Source: Podocnemis expansa (lineage: Eukaryota; Chordata; Testudines; Podocnemididae). From it: a DNA stretch of 64,000 nucleotides. Position 1 is the first letter of the stretch; the number at the start of each line of letters is the position of its first letter. Both the position numbers and the translations under genes were made by a program. The notes below the pieces were generated by a model, which had not been told where the DNA came from, did not search any database, and was given only the letters and a program-made list of their open reading frames with translations. The stretch covers positions 48,822,456 to 48,886,455 of the forward strand of contig ML681991.1 in the NCBI GenBank assembly GCA_007922195.1, in the 5' to 3' direction. Of the stretch, positions 11,886-23,419 are shown in pieces.

Positions 11886-12599
11886 CAGTGGCTCCCAACC
11901 TTTTCTCTGCTGTGGCACACCTTGATACCTTCAAATTTTTCGAGGCACACCACTATTAAAAACTCATGAATATTCAAATTAGCTCAAAATAAAATGAATA
12001 TTTATGAACCATGACACAGTGGTTTGGAAATGCTGCTATGTGGGATAGTAGGGGTAGCAAAGCAGGGATGGCAAGACAGGGGAGGTCAAGAGTTATTTGC
12101 AGTGGCAGGAGTGAGTGTGGGGAGCAGAGCAGGGGAGGGGCAGGACTGGCGCAACCCAGTAAGCCTGGTAAGCATTGCGGGGGGGTGGCACCTGCTCTGC
12201 TTGCAGGAGGTTGCCAGAAATGGTAGCATCATTCCTGGGCAGGGGTGGCCAAAGAGGACAAGGGCAGCCATGTGGGGAACAGCACAAAGGTGCCAAGAGA
12301 GGAGAGGGGAAGGGCAAACAGGAATGGCTTGGGGGGCAGGGAGAAATGTGGGGAGGTAGGGCAGGGGAGCACAACACAGCAACCACTTCCCCTTTTCTCC
12401 ACAGTGGCTCCCTGCCACCCAGGGAACTCCTCACCCCACTGCTGCTCCCTCCCAACCCAGTGGGTCCCGTTCCCCCCTCCACCAGCCCCGTGCTGCCTGT
12501 GATGGACCCTCCCATCACTGCAGGGGCCAGAACTATCCCTCCAGCCCCCAGCTCACCCCCCCAGCAACACCCCCCCAACCAAACAGCCACCCCACAACC

Positions 12600-13083
12600 T
12601 GTAAAGAAAATAGCAAGTTGAACAAAATGGAGTCAGTCTAAATAAAATGGAGATAGGGAGTATAAGAGAGAAACTGAGAAGGTAACTAATATCAGGGTCT
12701 GAAAGCATGACTTAAGAGTGATAATCTACAGAAATGTGAATTGGAATGTATTTGCTAGCCCCATTAGAAAGTGGACTAAGGCATAATTTGGGGTGGGACG
12801 AGGAGCTTTGAAATGTACATTAAGTGGTTTGGAAACTGCTGTGAAGAAACAATATGACTGATAAACCAATCACCCTAGGAATTTTGATGTGTCTTAAGTT
12901 GTTTGTATCTACCTATAAAAAACAGAAGAATAGCCTTGTACAGGGTCCTTCTCTTCTGTCATGTTTTCAGAGAGAAGCACCTTCTTGATCAAGAATAAAA
13001 GATCATTGCTTTGCTACCTTTACCTGGTTAATTGGATCTCCGCTAGGCAACAAATCTTTTAGGGGGGCCAGTTTCCTCCAAGA
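12600..13083 (+). repeat. ERV-A 5' LTR
   Basis: Starts TGTAAAGA and ends near CCTCCAAGA. It matches 18519-19014 along its full length with roughly 15-20 differences by eye, plus a 12-bp duplication present only in the 3' copy. A polyadenylation-like AATAAA lies in AAGAATAAAAGATC near 12992. Confidence 0.85.
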
Positions 13084-13089
13084 CGATTT

Positions 13090-13107
13090 TGGCGACCACA
13101 AAGGGAC
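13090..13107 (+). other. Primer-binding site, tRNA-Arg type
   Basis: TGGCGACCACAAAGGGAC follows the 5' LTR closely. It is complementary to the 3' 18 nt of tRNA-Arg (GTCCCTTCGTGGTCG plus CCA) except for one base that is explained by CpG decay. tRNA-Arg priming is known for the ERV9/HERV-W and HERV-R groups. Confidence 0.7.
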
Positions 13108-13384
13108 TCTCCTAGCACATACTCTCCTTGCTCCCCCTACTCAGAACATCCGGCTGACACCAGATGAGTTCCCCTTTTTGGGTACCTTCTGGGTGGAGAA
13201 AGCACGGGGAGGATGATAAGGTAGGATTCCAGGTTTGTTTTGTAACAAAGTATTAAAAGGCCTGCTATAATTCCTTGCTGTAATTCCCATTTTGGGTGAG
13301 CTGTAGGTGGGCAGCCCTGCTATAATTCCTTGCTGTAATTCCCATGTTGGGTGAACTGTACGTGGGCGGCCAGGGTTTTGGAAA

Positions 13385-13657
13385 ATGGGTACGAGTCAGT
13401 CTGTCCCCATGCTGGGGAGTCCTTTGGACTATATGTGGAAAAATTGGAAAGGCATGCCGGGTTCTAGGGGGTTATCTGAGAAGCGATTGGTAACTTTGTG
13501 CACGAAAGAATGGCTGTCTATGACATCAAAGGACCCAAACTTGCGGTTGCCACTAGAAGGATCTTTCGATGAGGAAATTTTAAGGTACCTTAGTAAAATT
13601 TGGAAAGTAGCAAGCCAGGACAAATGGATTACTGGTAATTATATCATACCAAGTTGA
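13385..13657 (+). pseudogene. ERV-A gag N-terminal remnant
   Basis: The frame opens MGTSQS, a gammaretrovirus-like myristoylation signal, and continues for about 80 residues of matrix-like sequence. The last residues (from about 13632) are encoded by the 3' part of a foreign LTR, which ends the frame. The rest of matrix, capsid and nucleocapsid is absent. Non-functional. Confidence 0.6.
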
Positions 13658-14240
13658 AGAACTTCTTGTGTGTGTGTATGTGTGTGTGTGATTGCTTTTT
13701 GCTATCCTTACTTATTTACAATAAATGTGGCATATTGCCTTGTCCCCCTGAATAAGATCCTGCTAGTCTCTTCTTTTCATTAGGGGGTGCTCTCCAGGGT
13801 GCCTTTTTTGGTATAACATTTTGGTGGAGAATGCGAAAGGGGGAGTATAGGAGCATCCCACAATTATTGTAAAATTGGTGTGCACACCGCAAGCTTTATT
13901 AAGCTTGGCAGTTTAGAGGAAATCTGAAAATTTTATGTTTGTTTGTTTTTCTCTCTTTGTGGTTAACCAGGCAGCGTCTGAGGGAGAAAGGAGTTTGTCC
14001 ACCCTTTCTCTGAAGGATATAGGAGTGTCTTCATTGTTATAATCAGAATAACCAGACTGCTTCTGGGAGTTTGTCCACCTAAACTCTGAAGGGCATAGGC
14101 ATTTAAGGTTCTGTGCTATTACTAATATTAAGTAACTTTGTTGCAAGCAAGCTAACCAGGCAGACTCTGAAGGATATAGGAGTTTGCCCACCTGACTCTG
14201 AAGGATAGAGGAGTCTAGGTTTCAATTGTTGTTTGTTTCT
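13632..14240 (+). mobile_element. Foreign LTR 3' end plus leader inside ERV-A
   Basis: From ACTGGTAATTA onward the sequence matches the 3' part of the LTR at 49217-50005, including the CAATAAATGTGG polyadenylation region (AATAAA 13720-13725) and the TATAACATT end. It is followed by TGGTGGAGAATGCG (13822-13835), which fits a tRNA-Ala-type primer-binding site, then by a leader with five imperfect copies of a TCTGAAGGATATAGGAG-like unit (13968-14215). A second retrovirus has thus been joined to ERV-A gag. Confidence 0.65.
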
Positions 14241-16037
14241 TTGTTTCTTTGTCTTACAAAAGAGGGAAGGTATATGATGCAACACATAAAGGTAACAAAA
14301 TCCAGTTTGCAAACCATTCAGTTGTGAAGATCTGCTGCTTCAGAATAGGTTTCCCATTAGAGAACGTGTCTAACCCTGTTGGTGCATGAAGCACCATAGC
14401 AGGTAATTTTCCTGCTGGAGAAGGTGTCCAGTATTTTTGATCAATAGTTTTATAAAAATTAAAGCCAGTACTCAAGAAAAAGAAACATGCTTGGAAAGCA
14501 TGAAGTGTTGCGTTTTGTTCAAGAACTGACACTCTTTAAACAAGTTTCACAAGGGTTAGGGCACAGTCCCTGGGGGACAACAGTGCCATCGTCATTTAAC
14601 CCAGGATAAGGGTTGGGATGTGAGTCCAGCTGCTCTAGCTCACAGAGCCATACTTCTGGATTTGTTGTTACTGTCTATTTTTTGTGGCTTGAATCTTCGT
14701 CTGCTACTGCCTCTTTCTCTATCTATCTTCTTTCCTCCACCAACTCTCCTTACACCTCTGCGAAAGGAATATTATTTGTGTAAAGGTATTAAAAATAATT
14801 AAATCAGTGCAAAGGAAAGAAAATGTATGTGCAAATTTGTTTAAATGTGTAAGGTTTTAAAAATCTTAATCAAAATTTATAAAAGAAAGTGGTAATCTAA
14901 GCAAGAATCTGCCACCCCTTTTAGGGGTAGAAAAATGTTTTTTGCCTTTCAGACCCTCAAGATAAACTGGTGCCAGCAAAACACCTAAAGAAAAATCCAT
15001 GGATCTGCTGTTGCAACAGAAATTGTGTTTTGTGTTTGTCTTGTTACTAACATCATTGTGTATTGTATTGTGTTTAGAGGGAAAAAAAGTGATTCTAGGA
15101 ATAGATGTTTTAATGGAAGTAAAAGTGCTATTTAACTTTGCTAATTGTTTCCAATAGAAAATGCCTCCTGTGACTCCACCCTGGGAGCCTCTGGAAACTT
15201 CACCAAGCCCTAAGCAAACCAGTGAGGGCTGATGTGATGACTATGCTAACCCCCATGTGAATCAGGTGCTCAAAGCACAGTTTAAAGTTAAACAGTCTCC
15301 TCCCAGGGGAAAATAAAAGGAAGAAAAGAGACCCAGGCCTAACTAGGCCTGAGTAAAACTTTAACTGAGTTAACTTAAATGTTTTAATGATATCTCCTGC
15401 AAAGAGAGGGGAAAGGTTGTTCTGTTTTGTGTTTCAAATTAACAAGTCTGTGAATATTGAAAGATCTTAAAGCACCTACAGCAAAGAGTCAAAAAAAAAA
15501 TCATGGTCTTCGTTTTGTCTTCGTGATAACTACATGTGTAAAGTAGATTATAATCCTTACAAAAACATTTATTTTTGTAGTTTTATAGTGATTAGGAAAT
15601 GCAATTTTACATTTTAAGTGCCTGAACTTCAATATAAGCAGTTTAAAAGCGATGTATGCTTTTTATTCTCCTGTGAAGCCCATACCATTTGAAATGAATT
15701 TCACTGTTTTACAGATGCTGCTTGTACCTCTAATTGCAAAACCAGTTGCACTGCCAAACAGAAGGGCTGCAGAGTTATGGTTATGCCTCATGATGCCAAA
15801 GTGGGTATTTGAAAAAATTGGCCAAGGATATAAAACATGAGTAGTAAAAATCATTGTTGAGATTGCTCCCCACTGGCATGAAATTTTTAAATTTGGCCTT
15901 GCACCTGATGGTGGTGATTTTGGGGTTCCAAGTAATAGAGGTCTTCTTTACTGGCTAACAGCAGCTAAATCTGGTGCAGAAAATGCGTCCTCCATACCCC
16001 CAGACCTAATGAATAATTCAGTATTGCTATTGGGGCA
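14241..16037 (+). other. Unidentified interior of ERV-A
   Basis: No gag, protease or reverse transcriptase motif was found. One open frame (15652-15840) has no recognised domain. The tract may come from the second retrovirus or another insertion. Confidence 0.35.
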
Positions 16038-16945
16038 ATGGACTTTTCTGACTCCACAACTGAGTTCTATGCATCGGTGCCGGCTTCTGAAATTAACACA
16101 TGGAAGCGCTTGGGGGCAAAGCAAAAAGATAGTGTCTGGTGGTCCCCGGACAACCGTCCTATGTCACCCCGTTCCTTTTTACCTTTACTTGCACGCGCTG
16201 TCCATAATTCTGGACATCCGTGCAAAAGGGGGATAGCTGAGTCTGTTTTTAAGTGTTGGTGCGCTCCGGGTACTCACAAAGTCACTCAACAGGTAACTAA
16301 AAATTGTATTACCTGTCAAAAGTTTAACCCAGGGAAAAACCTCATGTTCCCATCAGGAGCATCACAGTGGATTTTTGGACCATTTCAAGGCTTGCAAATA
16401 GACTTTGTGGACATGCCAATATGTCAGGGATATAGGCATATGTTTGTTGTAGTGTGCATGTTTAGTAAATGGGTGGAGGCATTTCCTACCAGGAAGGCAG
16501 ACACTGCAGCAGTGGTAAAGGCTTTGGTAAGGGACGTAATTCCCAGGTTTGGATGTCCCCTTCATATTGAATCAGATAGAGAGAAGTCACTTCTGCAGCC
16601 AAGTTCTGTCCTTGTTTTTAAAGTCACTGGGAATTGAGCAAAAATTGCACACACCATATCATCCTCAGTCCTCGAGGACAGTAGAACGCACAAATGGTAA
16701 ACTGAAAACTCAGCTGGCCAAAATCAAGGAGGACACTGGGCTAAACTGAGTACAAGGACTTCCGCTTGCTCTTATTCACCTATAGACCCTTCCTGCCATA
16801 AAGACTGGACTGTCATCATATGAAATCTTGTTTGGCAGACCCTTTCAGCTAGCAGGTCCATTGACACCAGCTCATGTCTCCCTTTTGGGAGGGGATGAAC
16901 TATTAACAGACTATGTGATTAAGTTGCAAAAAATATCTTAACACC
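16038..16945 (+). pseudogene. ERV-A pol: integrase remnant
   Basis: The N-terminal zinc-binding pattern is visible (H-x3-H in VHNSGH, later CITC), followed by the catalytic core with the first Asp in LQIDF and a second Asp in a degraded context near 16570. After a frameshift near 16600 the third frame carries HTPYHPQSS and the catalytic Glu, then a YEILFGRP-like motif near 16825. The core is related to class I (gammaretrovirus-like) integrases. RNase H is only hinted at upstream. Frameshifts and stops make it non-functional. Confidence 0.75.
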
Positions 16946-17276
16946 ATTTCTAAGTTATGCAGGGATGCTCAGCCTGTACCCTTAGATAGTCCAGTCCATT
17001 CTCTGCAGCCAGGAGACTGAGTCTACCTTAAGAAGTTTTCCAGAAAGACCTGTTTGGAACCTAGGTGGGAAGGACCATTTCAAGTGTTATGGACCACCTA
17101 CACAGCAGTTAAGTTGGAGGAAAAGGACTCCCTGGTACCATTGCACCCACCTAAAGAAGGCAAACTCACCACCTGAAGCAGTTCCTGTCAGCAAGGCAAT
17201 GGAGCACCAGGTGCCACGGGGGAGCACCAATGGGTAACCTACCTGGACTACAGTTACCCCAGAAGTAGACAAACAT

Positions 17277-18388
17277 ATGAATTGCATAATGCATGGAGTT
17301 AAATGGGTTGTTGGAACAATTATAACAATAATTAGTTTTAGTTTGATCCTGGCAGACTGGAAGGATAATTCATTTTACAATCTGGCTAAAAACCTTTCCC
17401 AGCATTGGAATATTAGTGATTGTTGGGTATGCTCTTTTATGTCTGCACACCATGATCAGGGGTTTCCAGTTATTCCAGTCCCAAACCTTTTGGGTCAGGT
17501 AAGAAGAAATGACCATAAGTTCAAAACTTGAAAACTCAAATCAGGTTTTTCTTATCCAAAATAATATTAATTTGAACCAGTATGCTAATAAAACTTGGAT
17601 GGCATGGGCAAATATTTTGCTCCACACATTGTATCAAGCTCATAGCAATGCTTGTTGAGGTGTTACCCCAATAAAGGAAGGTGTCTGGTGGGCCTGCAGT
17701 AGCTGGGCTGGAAAGACTCTCCCACCTCGTTGGAAAGGCAGATGTACCTTAGTGTACATGTAGCCGGGAGGAATACGCCTCATGAAATTGCATGAGATTA
17801 AGCATAATTACAGGCCAAAAAGAAGCATAACCTTGGATGCTCACCATTATAACCCCTTGCTTGAGAAACCCTCATCTGCCTCTAGATTTATTAACGCTTT
17901 TTCCCTGGATGGGGGTTGGAGATCTGAAATACGCTCTTAGAAATTTTTCAACTGAATTTGAAATCTTTGCAAATGCAACCCTAGATGCTATAGAAAGAGT
18001 ACAGGAGGAAATAGAATCACTGGCTAAATTATCCTTGCAGAACCGTTTAGCTTTAGACCAAATATTGGCCAGCCAAGGGGGAGTTTGTGTGATGTTCAAC
18101 CAAACTTGCTGTTTCTATACAAATGAATCTGGACAGATAGAAACAGACCTGCATAAAAATTTGGAAAATTAGTCATTTTTTTCATCAGCTTGCAAATTCC
18201 CCCAGGGTATCAAATGGGTTGAACTTCTCTTGGGACTCCATTTGGCATTTTTTAACTTCCTGGCTGCCGGATATAACATGGTTAAAATCTCTTTTTGTTG
18301 AAATCATAGTCTATGTAATTTTTGTTGGTACATTACTCTGTTGTACTCAAAGTTGTTGGTCTTTGATTACTCAGTGTTGTAATCTTTG
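17277..18388 (+). pseudogene. ERV-A env remnant
   Basis: The surface part begins with a signal-like hydrophobic stretch and contains a CWVC motif (about 17425-17436), the CXXC type that links surface to transmembrane subunits in gammaretroviral Env. The transmembrane part (about 17900-18170) has a coiled-coil region, then LQNRLALDQILASQGG and a CX6CC motif. A hydrophobic anchor follows near 18270-18350. Several stops and a shift separate the parts, so no Env can be made. Confidence 0.75.
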
Positions 18389-18518
18389 AACTCCACCAGC
18401 AATTCAGGCAGTTCAATCTCCCCTAGGTTACTGGAATTTGGAAATGGAATCGGGAGGGTAGCGTGTTGTTACATATGGTGTTCCTAATTAATATGATTAA
18501 TAGGAACAAAGGGGGGAG

Positions 18519-19014
18519 TGTAAAGGAAATAGCAAGTTGAACAAAATGGAGTCAGTCTAAATAAACTGGAGTTAGGGAGTATAAAAGAGAAACTGAGAAG
18601 GTAACTAATATCAGGGTCTGAAAGCATGACTTAAGGGTGATAACCTACAGAAATGTGAATTGGAATGTGAATTGGAATGTATTTGCTAGCCCCATGAGAA
18701 AGTGGACAAAGGCATAATTAGGGTGGGATGAGGAGCTTTGAAATGTACATTAAGTGGTTTGGAAACTGCTGTGAAGAAACAATATGACTGATAAACCAAT
18801 CACCCTAGGAATTTTGATGTGTCTTAAGTTGTTTGTATCTACCTATAAAAAACAGAAGAATAGCCTTCTACAGGGTCCTTCTCTTCTGTCATGTTTTCAG
18901 AGAGAAGCACCTTCTTGATCAAGAATAAAAGATCATTGCTTTGCTACCTTTACCTGGTTAATTGGATCTCTGCTAGGCAACAAATCTTTTAGGGGGGGCC
19001 GGTTTCCCCCAAGA
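18519..19014 (+). repeat. ERV-A 3' LTR
   Basis: Begins TGTAAAGG right after the purine tract at 18507-18518 and ends CCCCCAAGA. It differs from the 5' LTR by a tandem duplication of GAATTGGAATGT and scattered substitutions. Confidence 0.85.
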
Positions 19015-19289
19015 GAATCCTCAGCTACACACCCTCTGCTACACATCCACTCTCACCCAGCTCTGCTACACACATACCCCCTGCCCCCCACAACCCCCAG
19101 TAGCCCCCCTCAAAGCCCTTACCTTGGCTGTTTGCAGGCTGGCTGCCAGGCTGGGAGCTGTTTCTCTGCCACAAACTACTTTGTGGGGCCCTCTAAAGGG
19201 CTCACTATCAGCCCCCACTGCTACCTTTCCTGTGGCCCCAGTCGTCCCCTGAAGCCCTAACCACCCCACACAACCCCCCAGGACTCCTT

Positions 19290-20330
19290 TTTTTGTTTTG
19301 CTGAACTGAACTAACATGACTATCCCTCTGGAACTCATAAATTATTCTTGGGTATGATATTTATAAAGATCTTCCCATCAGGAAGCTTGTAAGTTGATCA
19401 TCTTTCACTTACCATAAATGAACTAATGCTGAACTACAAAGTTAAAATGGACATTTTAATTTTTTTAAAAGTATGAGCATTAATTAATAAGTAAAAAGTA
19501 AAATTAATGAAGGGTCAAAAATAACAAATACCACATTTAAAATTTTGGCAAGCAAATCTTACAAATGTTTTATATAGGCTTGGGTTTATGTGCGCTAGAC
19601 ATTTAATACAAATAATTATAATAAATAAAAATAAGTAAAAAAAAAGGTTCCTAGTGTGTAGCTATAAATGAAAAACACCAAATTTCAATGAAATTCTGAA
19701 GTACTCAAGTTTATAAGACTCTTGCCCCTCAAAAATATTAAATAGTAAGTACAGAAGAAGCTAAAAAATTACTTACAAAAAAAAAGATACAGCACAGACA
19801 TCACACACAGCTGTAATGATTGTCTAAGAGGGCAGCACTGTATTTATATGTAACAGCCTATATGGACCTACCTGGTAAACTGAGCTAACCAAAGCCAAAT
19901 TAAAAATTGTCACAAAGTCAGAGGAACAGGTAAAAAAAGAAAAGGAAAGGCAATATTTCACAAAATTAAAAAAATGGCAGAATAAATGGCCACACTGAGG
20001 AATTAAAAGCTGAGCCCAAGGGAAAGTTCCTACTATTGTGCTGTCTGTTGCTAGCTACTGCTTTTTTAGCATGTCGATGTAAAGGTGATGGGCAGATAAT
20101 GGTGAAATCTGCAATTCAGACGGAGCACAGATCCTAATGATAGTTTGCCTTGATGAGCCTACAGTGAAAAGTGCTTAGGCTTCCAGCCCTACTAGCTCTG
20201 CTAGATGGGAACAATTTCTATATTTTTCTATATTTTCATTTCTGTCCACCAAGTTGAGGATGGATGCCTTATTCCTTGGAGCCCTAGGCGGCTGCCTGCT
20301 TCGCCTGCTCCAAAAGCCGCCACTAATTTT
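19290..20330. other. AT-rich insert in the split hAT element
   Basis: This tract is absent from the related element at 6302-7406 and breaks the match between the two. It is AT-rich, with no gene or clear terminal repeat. GAACTAACATGACTAT at 19308-19323 recurs at 62025-62040 in the APEX1 intron. Confidence 0.4.
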
Positions 20331-20459
20331 GCCAGCCCTGCACGGCCCACGTGGCTGGGCTGAGCAGGGAGGGAGCTCTAACTCTAGCTCTCCCAGATTC
20401 TCACAGCACACATTGGGTGTTGCCGTGGCACACTGGTTGGGAACCACTGGTCTAGGGGA

Positions 20460-21240
20460 CTGTGTATGATTATTTTTCATATTGATATTTCATATTTGCA
20501 ATAATCCGCATGTGATATGCCATGTTTGGTATCAATAGAAAGGTTGTAATATGCTAGGGATGATTATATGATTGATATGTAGGTATCATATTTGGATTAG
20601 AATCTAGGAATCTTATTTGTCTGATGTGTGTTCCAAGTTGTTTGAGCTGAGGCAATCCCAGACTGGGCCTCTGCAATGTATTGTCCTGTTAATGGCCCAT
20701 CTGGAGGGGACCTCCAGCTACAGTGGGCCCAAGAGGAAACCTGTTTGACTAGTTACCTAGACTGATCTTGTGGCCCACCTCCATTTTGATCCGTCAAGGA
20801 CTCTGAGAGAAAAGGCCATCGCCCATTCTCCATTTTGTCTTTAGTCACTAGTCTCCAGGCTATCTGCAACCAACACTTGCCTCTGGCACTATTCTTCTGG
20901 GACTGAACAAAGGACTGAAACCCATCCAGCTGCTGCTGCTGCTGGGTGCACACCAGAGGAATGAGACTGACTTGCAAACTACAGGATCTTCAAGGATTTG
21001 CTTTCTATGGACTCTAAATCATTTGTATGTATGTGATTCACTTTGACCCTTTAACATCTGTCATATGTAGCTTTTTTCTATTTATATTAAACCTTTAGTT
21101 GTAGTTACTAAAGGATTGGCTGGCAGCGTGGTATTCTGGGTAAGAGCCAAGCCTATATTGTTCTGGGTGCTGTGGCTGACCCTTTGGACTCAGGAGAACC
21201 TATTTCATAAAAATACCCAGTGGCTAGAGAGGACCTTAGG
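20460..21240 (+). repeat. Possible LTR-like repeat
   Basis: Non-coding sequence with TATTAAACC near 21087 followed by a GGATTGGCTGGCAGCGTGG stretch, an arrangement like the R/U5 end and leader of an LTR element. No partner LTR or target duplication was found. CTGCTG repeats lie at 20931-20944. Low confidence. Confidence 0.35.
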
Positions 21241-21539
21241 AATTGATGTGCAGTAAGGGGGCTGCTTCTATTTTGTTATGGTCGGTGATGACCAGAGTGG
21301 CGGAATCAGAAGCATGTTTTGTTACTGACTGGGAGACTGGTTTAAGTACCACCTGTCAGTGGTTTGGGGGTTTGGTGCCTGGTTTTGCAGCTTACCCTGA
21401 TTTTGGCACATTCAGAAGGTTATCCCAGGAGGCCTGGGTCACAGTAGATTCCTCAGATTCTCTTTGTTGTTCCCTCTTCAGAAAGAACCTCAAACCTGGT
21501 ACATGTACTCCCTGCGCTCTATCCATCCTAAGGCTGGGG

Positions 21540-23015
21540 CTGTGATGTGGTGGTCTTTGTGCACTGCAAGATTATGCATGCTGAGGGCGGAAACAATATC
21601 GTCAGCCATGGGGACCGGCACCCAGGGTCCTCTATGCACATGAGCCCAAGACTCGGGCTTCGGTCTTAGCTATGACGACTCTTGGCCTGCCTTCCCATCG
21701 GCTGTCCTGGTGGCCACATGCTAGCCATCGAGATACTAATAATGATAATAATAATAATAACAAGGGAAATATTAACAGTACCATTCCCTAGTGGCAGTGC
21801 AATACTGTGGGTGTTGACAGCTCACCTCAAAAGAAAAAAAGAGAGGAAAAGAAGACGTGTCATGGTGACATCAGTAGGGTCACACAGGCCTCGGATAACA
21901 TTCTTCAGGCCCATTTCATGCCTCACCTAGGGCTAACTCGTGTAGTACTATAGTGTGGGCTAAGCATCCATCTACCTCTTGCCAATTTGAGTACACCACT
22001 TGCATCTCGTGTTGCAGGGGCCTGTCACCTATTACGTCTGGGCTCTGGTGTTTCCCCAGTAAACTAAGAGGAGGTTTTCTCTCTTAGCTCCTCCCTACCC
22101 CACTCCTTCCAAGGTCACCCCTGCTGTGGGACACGAAGCGAGCCAAATTCACATAGTCGCCTCTGGTTCCTGGTCTAAATGTGCTTCACTCAACTGGACT
22201 GGGAGGGGACGGGATTTCCCTTCCCTCTCCCCACTTTCTGGGGTGTCCGGTATCCACTGCTGCCAGTCTGGCAGCTCTGAGGTTTCTTAAATTCCTCTAC
22301 AAGTGTTGTGCCATCATGTGCTACTGCCAGACTACTCACCTCTCTGGCTCAGTATATCTTTACCAATACCTTTCAGGTACTCTTCTTGACGGCGCATTCC
22401 TCAGTCATATCCATGATGCGTCTTGTCTCAAATCTTAGAGTATGGTGACCTCAGGCCATTCTGCTCTCACACACTAGCTAGCACTCCAGCAAACTGAGCA
22501 TCCGATCCTCCACTGAGTTAGATCCTGCCATTCTGGATCGTTCTTGCCTGGACCATGGTCCTTAGGTCAGCACTCTAGACCCTCCATGGACCTTACTCGT
22601 TGGGCAACTACCAGTGTTGCAGTGACGCTGTGCTGAAGGCAGAAGAGCCAACTCCACCCACCATCTGTCAGCATACATAGCAGTCATCTATTACTGACTG
22701 TATCCGAGCAGTGCTCGAAGAAGAATGGTGGGTTACCTACCAGTAAGTGTCCTTCTTCGCGATGGGCTGCTTAGATTCATTCACAACCCTCCCCCCGTCC
22801 CCACATTCGGAGTTGGCAACTCCCAGGAACTGGGGAGGAGCTGGGCAGTGGCCACATATATAGCGACAGGGTGGCATGGGTGGCAGTGGCCGCCAGCCCT
22901 CTTCTGACAGGCTAGGGCAAAAAGTTCCCACCAATTGTGCACTGTGGGATGGATACACCTATTACTGAATGAATCCGAGCAGCTCATCTCGAAGAAGGAC
23001 AGTTACTGGTAAGTA
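21540..23015 (-). mobile_element. DIRS-like terminal regions, no genes
   Basis: Read on the minus strand, 23015 down to about 22800 resembles the 5' end of the DIRS-like element at 37440: CATTCAGTAATAGGTGT, then AGCCTGTCAG, then a TATATA box near 22855. It then passes directly to a second end block (CATCGCGAAGAAGGACA, CTTCTTCGAGCACTGCTCGG) that matches 31797-31880. The internal genes are missing, so this looks like a deletion or recombination product retaining only terminal and untranslated parts. Confidence 0.5.
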
Positions 23016-23419
23016 AGCCAATGTTTTCCAGTCACGCAGCCTAATCCAGCTCTTTGGTCCTTATCTTCAGTGTCTTCCTGCCCAAGCCTGTGATCAGGTT
23101 TGCTCTCAGAGATGCAGGAGACAGGAAATCCCTGGAGCTAGCAGCAGATTTTAATCGATGACATAACGGTGCTATTTTTCACCAGAGAATGATCTCTCAC
23201 CAGAAACAGGGAGGGCTCATAGACAAGGCAGCAGCTGCTTATAAAACAATCTCACTTGGAAGAATGAATGGTAAGAAGTCAGCTCTGGATGAATGCAGGG
23301 AAACCTGCCACATCCTTCGTACAGATGAAGCACCATGAAGGGCATTGTTTGGAGCTGCTACCTTGAGTAACATTGAGTGGCGAGGAGTTTTGGGGGGTTG
23401 ATTGCAACACCAGCAACAT

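Larger units (their letters stand above)
12600..19014 (+). mobile_element. ERV-A: mosaic class I endogenous retrovirus
   Basis: Two LTRs of about 485-496 bp bracket gag, integrase and env remnants in plus orientation. Internal landmarks are a primer-binding site at 13090, a gag start at 13385, integrase from 16038, Env surface and transmembrane parts from 17277, and a purine tract (AAAGGGGGGAG) just before the 3' LTR. The reverse transcriptase region is missing; a different retrovirus's LTR 3' part and leader replaces most of gag (from about 13632). All genes are broken by stops and frameshifts. Target duplication is unclear (flanks CAACC and GAATCC). Confidence 0.85.
11886..20449. mobile_element. 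hAT-type element split by ERV-A
   Basis: The left end CAGTGGCTCCCAACCTTTTC and right end GGTTGGGAACCACTG match the element at 6302-7406. The outer flanks carry a perfect 8-bp direct repeat GTCTAGGG at 11878-11885 and 20450-20457, so one insertion produced both ends. It is interrupted by ERV-A (12600-19014) and by an AT-rich tract (about 19290-20330). Removing these leaves sequence that parallels 6302-7406, for example the CCAACCAAACAGCCACCCCA run just before the provirus. The insertion predates ERV-A. Confidence 0.85.

Noticed and set aside
13665..13690. CRISPR-like or regulatory spacing in short repeats
   Set aside because: This is a simple GT microsatellite in an LTR; no CRISPR array exists anywhere in this vertebrate window.
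15652..15840. Possible retroviral gene piece in ERV-A
   Set aside because: The 62-aa frame matches no motif I know, so it is described only as unidentified interior sequence.
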